Shown here: positions 1-6,073 of the stretch, piece after piece
Layout: each line of letters opens with the position of its first letter
How positions within the stretch are numbered: the stretch's first letter is position 1
DNA from: a virus
Length of the DNA: 23,724 nucleotides
IMG/VR virus record: IMGVR_UViG_3300013006_000127
Coordinates: 1 to 23,724 of that record
Strand: one strand, 5' to 3'
Program-made: the position numbers and the translations under genes
Notes under the pieces: model-generated
Told to the model about the DNA's origin: nothing
Database searches by the model: none
Seen by the model: the letters and a program-made list of their open reading frames with translations, nothing else

Positions 1-8
1 ACAGCCAT
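1..8 (-). CDS. Possible start of the next leftward (tail) gene, partial
   Basis: An ATG on the minus strand at position 8 begins Met-Ala and runs off the left edge. A GGGAG ribosome-binding site stands six bases upstream, inside the short palindrome CGTCTCGGGAGACG (12-25). In phages of this layout the gene after the tail assembly chaperone is normally the tape measure, so this could be its start. Two codons are all that can be seen, so the call rests on the start signal and position only. Confidence 0.3.
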
Positions 9-80
9 GTTCGTCTCCCGAGACGATGGTGGTTAGAGCCGTCGTGGTGTTGGTAGCACCTCGGCGGCTCGCCGATGTAA

Positions 81-130
81 TGACATGCAATATTGCTTCA
101 TGTCAACACATGCATTAGTGTAGCGACATG
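81..130 (+). promoter_or_regulatory. Likely operator of the ribbon-helix-helix gene
   Basis: Four ACATG/CATGT half-sites cover this stretch: GACATG (82-87), CATGTC (99-104), ACATG (108-112) and GACATG (125-130), the last covering the start codon at 128. Starts are spaced 17, 9 and 17 bases apart. The outer arms TGACATG (81-87) and CATGTCA (99-105) form an inverted repeat around the palindrome GCAATATTGC (87-96). Arc/MetJ-type proteins bind tandem half-sites and often repress themselves, which fits, but binding is inferred. Confidence 0.5.
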
Positions 131-280
131 GCGTTACAGAATGATAAGGTTTTTCAGATGCGCGCTTCCGAAGATTGGCTTCGGAAGATCGACGACTGGC
201 GCCGCAAACAATCCGATCTCCCGAGCCGCGCCGAGGCCATTCGTAAGCTAGTTGAAGCGGGCCTTAAAACTTCGTTCTGA
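128..280 (+). CDS. Small ribbon-helix-helix (Arc-like) DNA-binding protein
   Basis: A 50-residue protein beginning MALQNDKVFQMRA. The pattern is that of Arc/MetJ-type ribbon-helix-helix proteins: a short beta strand (KVFQMRAS, about residues 7-14), helix A (EDWLRKIDDWRRKQ, 15-28), then a second helix that starts at PSRAEAIRKLVEAGL (33-47). Such proteins act as dimers that put the strand pair into the major groove. It is too short for most automatic gene calls. There is no clear ribosome-binding site; the start codon lies within the repeated ACATG elements, suggesting autorepression. The 3' end overlaps the convergent secreted-protein gene by 17 bases. No toxin-like partner is seen, so an antitoxin role is unsupported. 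Confidence 0.75.
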   Translation: MALQNDKVFQMRASEDWLRKIDDWRRKQSDLPSRAEAIRKLVEAGLKTSF

Positions 281-674
281 CGCTTGGAAAACCACCGAAC
301 GTCGCAACTTCGCATTTGGCTTTCACAGTGATCTGAAGTCCATGCCGGTCATCGCGGAAGGAAGAGTAGCTGCCATCTTCTCGGGAGAATCCTTCACTCT
401 TCGCGCTTTGCCCCGGAGAAGGCTCAAAGACACTTTTAGTTAGCGCTATGTATGTAGGGCTAACGTCGTCAATATCATACAGTACTTCGCAAGCGCCAAC
501 ACAATACTTCTTAGATGATAAGTCGAGGCGAAACTCTTCTTTGTAGGCTTCGTGCGTATCGGAAAGCGTTGGGATTGAAAGCACGTGTCGATCACCTGAG
601 CATCGCAAATTGAACCGATCGACCGCCAACGCGGGCGTGCCGATAAAAAACATAAGGATCAATAAGCGGTGCAT
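264..674 (-). CDS. Small secreted protein, unknown function
   Basis: A 136-residue protein with a clear Sec signal peptide: MHR, a hydrophobic core LLILMFFIGTPALA, and likely cleavage after ALA near residue 17. The mature part has four cysteines (C25, C58, C62, C121) that could form disulfides in the periplasm. No family is recognised. An in-frame TAA a few codons upstream fixes the ATG at 674; the GGAGG upstream is rather far away. Base composition is visibly less GC-rich than the structural genes to the right. It lies between the tail chaperone and the presumed tape measure, so it looks like an inserted accessory (moron) gene. Any role in lysogenic conversion is inference. Confidence 0.65.
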   Translation of the reverse strand: MHRLLILMFFIGTPALAVDRFNLRCSGDRHVLSIPTLSDTHEAYKEEFRLDLSSKKYCVGACEVLYDIDDVSPTYIALTKSVFEPSPGQSAKSEGFSREDGSYSSFRDDRHGLQITVKAKCEVATFGGFPSVRTKF

Positions 675-710
675 ACTGCGGGATTAACACCCTCCACTTA
701 CGTTGACAAT

Positions 711-1252
711 TCAAGTGCCAGCGTGACCCGGTCGCTTGTTGAACTGCTTCCACACCTCCCACGCCGCATAAAAGTCATGTGGGGTCGATCGCCAGAACTG
801 CTCTGCCGACCAGCCCAGCGCGACGGTGGCTATGCCTGCGAGCCTTCGTCTGCCCCGGACGGTGGGCTCTTCCTCTTCATCGTCTTCGTCCAGGGCTTCG
901 GTTTTCCCTCGGTGTCGTAGCCCCCGCTTACGGCCTTGAAGAGGACGATGCCGATCTGCGTGCGCAGGATCATGGTGCCGCCGTTCTCTGCCTGGATGAT
1001 GGACGCAATATTGGCATCCTTGAACAGCGCGGCCTCGGTGCCCTCGGCGCGCCCGTAAGCACGCAGGAAGGCGCCGATGACGGCCGCGAGTTCGCGCAAA
1101 AGGATGCGTCCGCCATTGGCGGCGTTCATCAGGGCCTCGGCCGACTTGCCGGTGAGCGCCTCGACCTCTTCGATCGCCTCCCATGTGGGCCGGAGGGTGT
1201 AATCGACACCCTCCAGCGTCACGGTTTCCTCGCCGCGCTCGCGGTTAGCCAT
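711..1252 (-). CDS. Tail assembly chaperone, long frameshifted form (G-T type)
   Basis: This is the predicted -1 frameshift product of the chaperone gene. Translation begins at 1252, reads 117 codons to the AAA codon at 904-902, slips back one base on GGGAAAA (908-902) and continues to the stop at 711, giving about 180 residues. The 63-residue extension starts with an acidic stretch (LDEDDEEEE). It then has RRRLAGIATVALGWSAEQFW followed by RSTPHDF, resembling the TAC proteins (Phage_TAC_6) encoded as a separate gene beside gp10 in gene transfer agents. In lambda the equivalent gpGT loads tail tube protein on the tape measure. The frameshift is inferred from signal and homology pattern, not observed. 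Confidence 0.7.
830..1252 (-). CDS. Tail assembly chaperone, short form (GTA gp10-like)
   Basis: A 140-residue protein starting MANRERGEETVTLEGVDYTL. It resembles the GTA gp10 family: an N-terminal beta part (ETVTLEGVDYTLRPTWEAIEEVE) followed by helices containing GRILLRELAAVIGAFLRA. The start at 1252 is preferred over an upstream in-frame start because the family's N-terminus begins here, and because it overlaps the preceding gene by 8 bases, as at other junctions in this operon. The last 23 residues (after GK at about 117) are basic and low complexity, which is what one expects when the conserved continuation lies in the -1 frame. It acts in the cytoplasm during tail assembly and is not expected in the virion. 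Confidence 0.82.
   Translation of the reverse strand: MANRERGEETVTLEGVDYTLRPTWEAIEEVEALTGKSAEALMNAANGGRILLRELAAVIGAFLRAYGRAEGTEAALFKDANIASIIQAENGGTMILRTQIGIVLFKAVSGGYDTEGKPKPWTKTMKRKSPPSGADEGSQA
852..908 (-). promoter_or_regulatory. Programmed -1 ribosomal frameshift signal
   Basis: On the minus strand the heptamer G GGA AAA (908-902) is a canonical X XXY YYZ slippery site in the reading frame of the chaperone. Five bases later starts a stem of ten pairs, GCCCTGGACG (896-887) with CGTCCGGGGC (861-852), containing one U-G pair and a 25-base loop. Heptamer, spacer and stem match the usual layout of bacterial and phage -1 frameshift sites such as lambda G/GT (GGGAAAG). The open -1 frame downstream encodes a chaperone-like tail. 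Confidence 0.8.
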
Positions 1253-1538
1253 GGTGGGCTTCCTCTTCCGATCCGAGCAGCTCCACCGCCATCGCAGCGA
1301 TCGGCTCAAGAGCTTCACCCTGCGGCAGCAGTTCGCCTATTCCGGCGACCGAGTAATCACCAGGCTCTTCGAGCAAGAGAAAGAGCGCCCGCGACACCAG
1401 CGCAGGCGTCGGATCGGGGCGACCGATGAACGCCGCCAGCTCGGCCGGCGAGCAGCCGGTGGCAGCGAACACGCGCGCCGCCAGATCGGCGGGGCGCGTG
1501 AGGGCGAGCTGCTGCCCGCCCACATCGACGCTACTCAT
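1245..1538 (-). CDS. Small tail-region protein, unknown
   Basis: A 97-residue, mostly helical, acidic protein starting MSSVDVGGQQLAL. No family is recognised. It has a helical segment rich in Ala and Leu (about residues 16-58) with the phrase GCSPAELAAFIGRP, and ends EEEAHHG. The start codon shares one base with the stop of the tail tube gene (TGATG), and its end overlaps the chaperone start by 8 bases, so translation is probably coupled to both. The position between tail tube and chaperone suggests a tail assembly accessory role, but no motif shows this. Confidence 0.7.
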   Translation of the reverse strand: MSSVDVGGQQLALTRPADLAARVFAATGCSPAELAAFIGRPDPTPALVSRALFLLLEEPGDYSVAGIGELLPQGEALEPIAAMAVELLGSEEEAHHG

Positions 1539-1972
1539 CAGACCGCCAGCGTGTCGGTCGTCGGTGCAGTCGCCGGCACGAATTCGAGGCTGACGCCGAC
1601 CGGCGCATTCTGCCCGAAATCGCCCGAGGTGATCCCCGCATACATCGAGCAGGCGAAGATTACGTCGCCGCTGGCTCCGGTGGTGCCGCCCTTACGGACC
1701 TGGATGTTGAAGGGATCACCTGCCTGGACGAGCGTTTCAAGGCGCGTGTAGCCGGTCGCATCAGGGAGATCGGGAATGAGATCGACGGTCCAGCCGAGAT
1801 CGGAGAGGTTCATCTGATAGGTCTTGTAACCCCCCGAATCCTTCGTCGAAGTCTCGACCTTATCGCGGCTGCCGCTGCGCTTCAGGTTCTTCTGGCCCTT
1901 CACCAGATTGTAAGTTCCTGGCGTCGCGCTCTCGATCCAGAGCATATATTTGTTTGCGTTACCCTTCGCCAT
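1538..1972 (-). CDS. Major tail tube protein
   Basis: A 144-residue protein beginning MAKGNANKYMLWIE. It fits the TP901-1/GTA gp9-type major tail proteins, which stack as hexamers to form the tube of long flexible tails. Typical features are the short N-terminus followed by a strand-rich domain, the segment VETSTKDSGGYKTYQMNL (about 39-56), and a late region SLEFVPA followed by a short tail. Family length is about 130-170 residues. A good ribosome-binding site (GGAG) precedes the ATG. A terminator-like hairpin lies just upstream (1990-2015). It sits between the DUF3168 tail terminator and the chaperone genes, the normal order. Confidence 0.85.
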   Translation of the reverse strand: MAKGNANKYMLWIESATPGTYNLVKGQKNLKRSGSRDKVETSTKDSGGYKTYQMNLSDLGWTVDLIPDLPDATGYTRLETLVQAGDPFNIQVRKGGTTGASGDVIFACSMYAGITSGDFGQNAPVGVSLEFVPATAPTTDTLAV

Positions 1973-1989
1973 CTTAGCTTCTCCATATG

Positions 1990-2015
1990 AAAAAGCCGCG
2001 CTGGCGAGGCGCGGC
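1990..2015 (-). terminator. Terminator-like hairpin before the tail tube gene
   Basis: Read leftward, the stem GCCGCGC (2015-2009) pairs with GCGCGGC (2001-1995) around a 7-base loop and is followed by five T residues (1994-1990). This is an intrinsic terminator shape, but it sits inside the late operon between DUF3168 and tail tube genes. It could attenuate readthrough or be the stable 5' end of a processed tail mRNA. Confidence 0.65.
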
Positions 2016-2044
2016 GGAGGTTGAACTTAAGGTGTGGTCAATCG

Positions 2045-2449
2045 TCAGCCGGACGCCTGGACGAAGGTCAGAAACGTCTGCGTACCGAGATAGACCGACG
2101 CATCGACCTGCTCGCACGTCGAAGATTGCTCGACAGGGTCATCGATCAGCACGCCATCGGCCGTGACGGACTGGCGATCGAGACTTGCCTTGATCCTCGC
2201 TTGGAGCAGGCGGACGGCTTTGCGCGATGACCCCTGACCCATGACGTGGATCGTCGGCTGATGCTGCTCGTAGGGGCTATCCTTCGAGCCGAGATCGGTA
2301 ACGGTGTGCGGGCCGAAATAGACGATGTTTTCGGGCAGGACTTCGTCCAGAGGCAGGGCATCGACGACCTTTACGGGGGCGACGGCCGCCTCGATCAGGG
2401 CAAAAAGCGCCGTTTGCAGCGTCCATGCGAAGTCGATCGTGTCAGTCAT
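2045..2449 (-). CDS. Tail terminator / completion protein (DUF3168)
   Basis: A 134-residue protein with the DUF3168 pattern: an N-terminal helix (WTLQTALFALIEAAVAPV, about 9-26), then strands with VYFGPHTVTDLGSK, a central HQPTIHVMGQGSSRKAVRLL motif, and a C-terminal domain with DDPVEQSSTCEQ. In lambda-type phages this family (gpU, SPP1 gp17, GTA gp8) caps the growing tail tube and joins it to the neck. The start overlaps the end of the preceding gp10-like gene by 8 bases. Length matches the family. Confidence 0.8.
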   Translation of the reverse strand: MTDTIDFAWTLQTALFALIEAAVAPVKVVDALPLDEVLPENIVYFGPHTVTDLGSKDSPYEQHQPTIHVMGQGSSRKAVRLLQARIKASLDRQSVTADGVLIDDPVEQSSTCEQVDASVYLGTQTFLTFVQASG

Positions 2450-2915
2450 CGCCTACGCCCCCCGCAGCCTTATGCAGCACCCGATCCATCAGCCCGCGAT
2501 ATTCCGGCAGGTACTGGCGCCGAAAATCATCGTAGCCGGCGCGCACGATATGATGCGCCGTGATCTGGCCTTCGATCATCGTGAACGGACGATCGCCGCG
2601 CCGATGGGGCACCCTCACTGCTTTGCTCGGCCTGCCGACATCCAGGATGTGGGCACCGAAGAATTGACGGCCCAGCGCCTTGGTCAGCAAGCCGACCTTC
2701 AGCGACATGGTCTTCGGCAAGAGGCGGTACGCAATCGCATTCGCGGTTTTGCCGGTTCGCTTGCCGACGCGGCTCCGCATGTTCGAAGCGAGGACCGGAC
2801 CGGCGCGGCCCAGCAACCCATTGCATTCCGCCACGGAGCCATCGGGCAACGCGCGCAACAGACGACGAAAGCTGGCGGCGCCCTTGATGCTCGAACGATG
2901 ACGATGCCCGCTCAT
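2442..2915 (-). CDS. HK97 gp10-like tail completion protein
   Basis: A 157-residue basic protein. The arrangement ASNMRSRVGKRTGKTANAI (about 43-61) and the later GAHILDVGRPSKAVRVPHRRG resemble the HK97 gp10 / GTA-type neck proteins, where a long helix precedes the K-R-T-G-K segment. These proteins act at the head-tail junction during tail joining. The gene overlaps its upstream neighbour by 4 bases (ATGA) and its downstream neighbour by 8. The family assignment rests on pattern and position, with the C-terminal part less certain. Confidence 0.72.
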   Translation of the reverse strand: MSGHRHRSSIKGAASFRRLLRALPDGSVAECNGLLGRAGPVLASNMRSRVGKRTGKTANAIAYRLLPKTMSLKVGLLTKALGRQFFGAHILDVGRPSKAVRVPHRRGDRPFTMIEGQITAHHIVRAGYDDFRRQYLPEYRGLMDRVLHKAAGGVGDD

Positions 2916-3253
2916 CCGTCCGCCGCTCCGCTTTCCGCCATAATGACGAGCTGCTCACGATCGCGGTTCGGATCTTCGCAGGATCGGATGTTGAGCGGCG
3001 CGCCCTTCAGCAGGATGCGGCAATCTGCGGTCACGGTGTCCCGAAACCGGATGCGGACACGATAGAATTGCGTTCGCCGTTCGACGCCGAGCCGGAAACT
3101 TTCACCCCCGGTAGTCGGGCTCACTTCGGCACGAAGCGGCTTGTCACCGCCCCACGTCGTGGTCTTGCCCCCTCCACCATCGGGCGTCTTGGTGGGCCAT
3201 TGGATAATAATCCGGTCGCGCAGATTCCCGGAACGAAGTCGCTCGTAGGGCAT
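2912..3253 (-). CDS. Head closure / head-tail adaptor protein
   Basis: A 113-residue protein with the typical pattern of the SPP1 gp16 / Phage_H_T_join family: N-terminal LRSGNLRDRIIIQWP (about 6-20), a central TTTWGGDKPLRAEVSPTTGGESFRLG, and a final strand LNIRSCEDPNRDREQLVIMA. It closes the portal-connector channel after DNA packaging and receives the tail. Length is standard (about 105-120). The start codon shares one base with the stop of the connector gene (TGATG), and the end overlaps the gp10-like gene, so the neck genes look translationally coupled. Confidence 0.85.
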   Translation of the reverse strand: MPYERLRSGNLRDRIIIQWPTKTPDGGGGKTTTWGGDKPLRAEVSPTTGGESFRLGVERRTQFYRVRIRFRDTVTADCRILLKGAPLNIRSCEDPNRDREQLVIMAESGAADG

Positions 3254-3825
3254 CAGAGCGACACCATCCGCCAGGCCGCGAGAAGATCACGAACGCCCAT
3301 AGGGACCTCGACCGCCGCAGCACGCTCGCCGACTTCGACCGAGGATCGGTTGCGATTGAGATGATCGACGATCATGAGGATCGCAGCATTGATCGCGGGC
3401 GGCACGGCGCCGTCGTCGAAACCGGCCTTGAAGGTGATAACGACCGAATCGAGCCCGCCGTCGGGATGGGTGCCGGGCCAGCATGTGCCGACTGCGGAGG
3501 AGAGGCGCGCGGGGCGTTGAACGGCCGCGAGCCGATACTTCTCCGCCGTGAGCGTCTGATTGGTGCCCGCGGCATCGATATACGCCACGGATACAATCGA
3601 ACGGATAGGCCAAGCGTAAAGCCGCAGGGCAGGGGTAAAAGCCTCGAACGCCTGCTGATGAACCTGATCATCGCCGAGATCCGGATCGAGCACGAGGCCG
3701 GTGTAGCTTTCGACGAACGCCTTCGCGCTTTCGATATAGCCTTCGATCAGATCGTCGAGATCGCTCTCGTCCTCCTCAAGCCCCAAGTGCTGCTTGGCAA
3801 GCTCGAGGGAGACGAGAGCGACCAT
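3253..3825 (-). CDS. gp6-like head-tail connector protein
   Basis: A 190-residue protein with the phage gp6/connector signature. The N-terminus SLELAKQHLGLEEDESDLDDLIEGYIESAKAFVESYTG (about 6-43) is the usual helical start. It is followed by a strand region with YAWPIRSIVSVAYIDAAG, and PPAINAAILMIVDHLNRNR (about 141-159) near the end. Proteins of this family (HK97 gp6, SPP1 gp15, GTA gp6) form a ring under the portal. It ends in RDLLAAWRMVSL, a common final phrase. Only 3 bases separate its start from the preceding gene. Confidence 0.85.
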   Translation of the reverse strand: MVALVSLELAKQHLGLEEDESDLDDLIEGYIESAKAFVESYTGLVLDPDLGDDQVHQQAFEAFTPALRLYAWPIRSIVSVAYIDAAGTNQTLTAEKYRLAAVQRPARLSSAVGTCWPGTHPDGGLDSVVITFKAGFDDGAVPPAINAAILMIVDHLNRNRSSVEVGERAAAVEVPMGVRDLLAAWRMVSL

Positions 3826-3828
3826 CGA

Positions 3829-4203
3829 TCAGGCCTGCGGCGCTTCGGCCCGCTTCGCCACGATGGCTTCGCGGATCGCGGCGGCATCGACGCCCTCGGC
3901 ATATTCGACATTCTCATCTGCGGCGATCTTGACGAGGTCGTCGCGGGTGAGCGTGTCGGTCAGCTCAGGGGGAAGCACGGGAGGCGGTGGCGGCGCAACA
4001 GGGGCCGGCGCGGGCGCTTCGACGTCGGTGACCGGACGGCCCTCGATGTCGGTCAGCCGACCCTTCTTGTCGAGGAAAGCGGCGACGCCCCGAACGACGA
4101 AATGTCGTTCGGAGCTTTCGCTGCGATCCTTGACCACCTGCCCGGCGGTGAAGCTCTCAGGCGACGCCGACCGGGTGCGGTAGTCCATCAGGAACTTGAT
4201 CAT
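3829..4203 (-). CDS. Head-region protein with proline linker and HeH/SAP-like end
   Basis: A 124-residue protein with three parts. Residues 1-60 form a small domain (MIKFLMDYRTRSASPESFTAG) that looks like a phage beta-rich module. Residues about 63-79 are an Ala-Pro linker (APAPAPVAPPPPPVLPP). Residues about 86-119 (TRDDLVKIAADENVEYAE, then IREAIVAKRAEA) resemble HeH, LEM or SAP-type helix-extended-helix domains found at the ends of some phage head proteins. It lies between the unknown 149-residue protein and the connector. A small head decoration or assembly factor is possible but the role is not established. Confidence 0.7.
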   Translation of the reverse strand: MIKFLMDYRTRSASPESFTAGQVVKDRSESSERHFVVRGVAAFLDKKGRLTDIEGRPVTDVEAPAPAPVAPPPPPVLPPELTDTLTRDDLVKIAADENVEYAEGVDAAAIREAIVAKRAEAPQA

Positions 4204-4214
4204 GATAAACCTCC

Positions 4215-4664
4215 TCAGCTGATGACGCTGTCGACGGTCGCGGCCTCATGCTTGTCGGCCGAGCCGTAACGCGGATCGAAGCCGAGCATGATCGCAGAGA
4301 CCAGCGAGGCGGCCGTCGCGACAGTCAACGACAAGCGCACGAAGCGAAAGCCATTCTCGCGATCGAGATCATCCTGCCGGACGTTGATCGCGGCCTGCTT
4401 GCCGCTGTCGCTGCTCGCCTGGGTAAGCTGCGTGATGGCCAGACCGGCGACGTCCTTTGCACCGGTACCGCTGCCGTCGGACGCCTGCTGGATCTTGGCA
4501 TCGACCGTTGCGCTCGATCCAAGCACGCCGACCGAAACCAGCGCCATAACGGTAAGGAAGTCGCGCATGTCGACCCAGCCGGTCGTGACGGTGCCGGCCG
4601 ACGCGCTGACGGGGGCGATGAGGCCCACGACAGCGACGCGCTGGGAGGGATTGAGATTGGACAT
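4215..4664 (-). CDS. Putative virion protein next to the capsid gene, unknown role
   Basis: A 149-residue protein starting MSNLNPSQRVAVVGLIAPVS. Its composition (many Ala, Val, Ser and Thr; no catalytic motif) and features such as IQQASDGSGTGAKDVAG and IMLGFDPRYGSADKH resemble conserved proteins of alphaproteobacterial prophages that always follow the major capsid gene. A decoration or minor capsid function is a plausible inference from position. It has a GGAG ribosome-binding site and begins 24 bases after the capsid stop. No signal peptide is seen despite the hydrophobic start. Confidence 0.68.
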   Translation of the reverse strand: MSNLNPSQRVAVVGLIAPVSASAGTVTTGWVDMRDFLTVMALVSVGVLGSSATVDAKIQQASDGSGTGAKDVAGLAITQLTQASSDSGKQAAINVRQDDLDRENGFRFVRLSLTVATAASLVSAIMLGFDPRYGSADKHEAATVDSVIS

Positions 4665-4687
4665 CGTGTGTCTCCTTCCGGTGTCGA

Positions 4688-5980
4688 TCAGGCGCGCTCA
4701 GCGAGCGCGACGAAGTGGCTCTTGGTAGTGCTGCCGTGGGCAGGCTGCACCGGGGCGGACAACACCGGCTGGCCGCCCGCGCGAAAGATCCAGCGGAAGG
4801 CACGGATGTTGTAATCGAAGTAGAGGTGGATCGATTCCGCGAAGCTGACACCGTTCTGCTTGCGGAACGCCTCGTACCCGTTCGGATTGACAAACATCAG
4901 ATCGCCGACGTCGCCGACCGACTGCGCATGCTCGGTGAACATGATCGGGCGGCCGAGCAGGGTGCCACCTGGGCTTGCCTGATAGTTCGGGAACCAGAGC
5001 GGCTGGCCGAGCTGCGACTGCAGCTCCATGATCGCGGGCATCGTGTCCGAATTGGCGAGCCACACCGCCTGCTGCGGATTGATCATGCGGGCGAACATCT
5101 TGGCAATGTTCTGACGGACGATCGAATCGGCGGCCTGCGAGCCTTCCTCCGCGACGGTGATGAGCGCGGACGAATTGAAGAAGCCGAGGGGCTTCGAGAT
5201 GCCGTCGCCGTAGATATAGGCATCGCTGAGCTTCCAGCGGATCGCGCCGGCCGCCTTGTTGGTGAGCAGATCCGCGACCCGGGGCGCGTCCTCGAGCAGC
5301 TCCTCGGTCGCCAGCACGAGCGCATAAAGCTCGTTGAGCGGGGTCTCGCGCGGGGTGAGGGACATGCGCGAGGGCTGCATCTGCTCGGCTTCGACGCGCC
5401 AATGCGCCTGGACACCGGAGGTGCCCCACGGCGTACTCTCGTCACCGAGACCGATGACGCGGTTCGACGCCGTCGGCGACGGATCGATCAGGTTCATGAA
5501 CGGATCGTCCTCGCCATAGACGAGGTCGACGATCTGCTGCCGGAATTCGGCGGGCACGAGATAGGAGCCCGCGGCGTCGCCGGTCTCCATATGGACGTTG
5601 GTCGGTGCGGCGAGGCGATCGTCGATGCGGAAAGCCTGACCCGCCTGTGGGTTGGCAAGCCGAACGGCGCTCGCGAAGTCAGCGACACTGGCGAAGCCGC
5701 CATTGTCGAGAGCGGGTCTAGCCGTAGCCGGGACCGTTGCGGGCGGGCCGGTGGCCGGCGGCGTCAGGGCGGTGGTCCCACCCAGGGCGGCCATCTGGTC
5801 GCTGAGCTGCTGGGCCTTTGCGATCTGCTTGGTCAGCCGATCGAGTTCGGCGGCGTCCTTGACGTCCTCCGCCTCTTCGTCCGCCGTCAGTTCACGGTTC
5901 TCTGCAATCGCCTTGGCGAGGCGATCCTGCTGGCGCTTGCCCACCGCACGCGCCTCGTTTCGTAGTGCTACGAGGTTCAT
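4688..5980 (-). CDS. Major capsid protein (HK97 fold)
   Basis: A 430-residue HK97-type capsid protein. The first about 65 residues are charged and helical (RNEARAVGKRQQDRLAKAI...), typical of the delta/scaffolding domain, followed by a Pro-Ala linker (about 74-90) where the prohead protease probably cuts. The rest is the Phage_capsid fold with typical segments: GSYLVPAEFRQQIVDLVYGEDDPF, RMSLTPRETPLNELYALVLATEELLED, a GDGISKPLGF phrase, LLGRPIMFTEHAQSVGD and a C-terminal FRAGGQPVLSAPV. It has a strong ribosome-binding site (GGAGG) and a terminator-like hairpin upstream, as expected of a very highly expressed gene. It follows the protease, the usual order. Confidence 0.93.
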   Translation of the reverse strand: MNLVALRNEARAVGKRQQDRLAKAIAENRELTADEEAEDVKDAAELDRLTKQIAKAQQLSDQMAALGGTTALTPPATGPPATVPATARPALDNGGFASVADFASAVRLANPQAGQAFRIDDRLAAPTNVHMETGDAAGSYLVPAEFRQQIVDLVYGEDDPFMNLIDPSPTASNRVIGLGDESTPWGTSGVQAHWRVEAEQMQPSRMSLTPRETPLNELYALVLATEELLEDAPRVADLLTNKAAGAIRWKLSDAYIYGDGISKPLGFFNSSALITVAEEGSQAADSIVRQNIAKMFARMINPQQAVWLANSDTMPAIMELQSQLGQPLWFPNYQASPGGTLLGRPIMFTEHAQSVGDVGDLMFVNPNGYEAFRKQNGVSFAESIHLYFDYNIRAFRWIFRAGGQPVLSAPVQPAHGSTTKSHFVALAERA

Positions 5981-6013
5981 TTCTTCCTCCAGAAACGGGC
6001 GCGCGCGCCCACG

Positions 6014-6039
6014 AAAAAGGCCGCCTCGTCGGCGGCCTT
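6014..6039 (-). terminator. Terminator-like hairpin before the capsid gene
   Basis: Read leftward, AAGGCCGCC (6039-6031) pairs with GGCGGCCTT (6025-6017) around a 5-base loop, and the run of T continues to 6014. It lies in the 93-base gap between protease and capsid genes. It has the form of an intrinsic terminator but is in the middle of the morphogenesis operon. Confidence 0.7.
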
Positions 6040-6073
6040 GCTTACCCCTGCCAATATCGGCGTCGGGGAACTC

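Noticed and set aside
128-674. Toxin-antitoxin pair made of the RHH protein and the secreted protein
   Set aside because: The genes are convergent, not an operon, and the partner has a signal peptide and no toxin motif.
4715-5965. Long rightward open frame (416 codons) opposite the capsid gene
   Set aside because: It is a GC-rich antisense shadow of the major capsid protein. Its translation is Arg- and Leu-rich without any domain.
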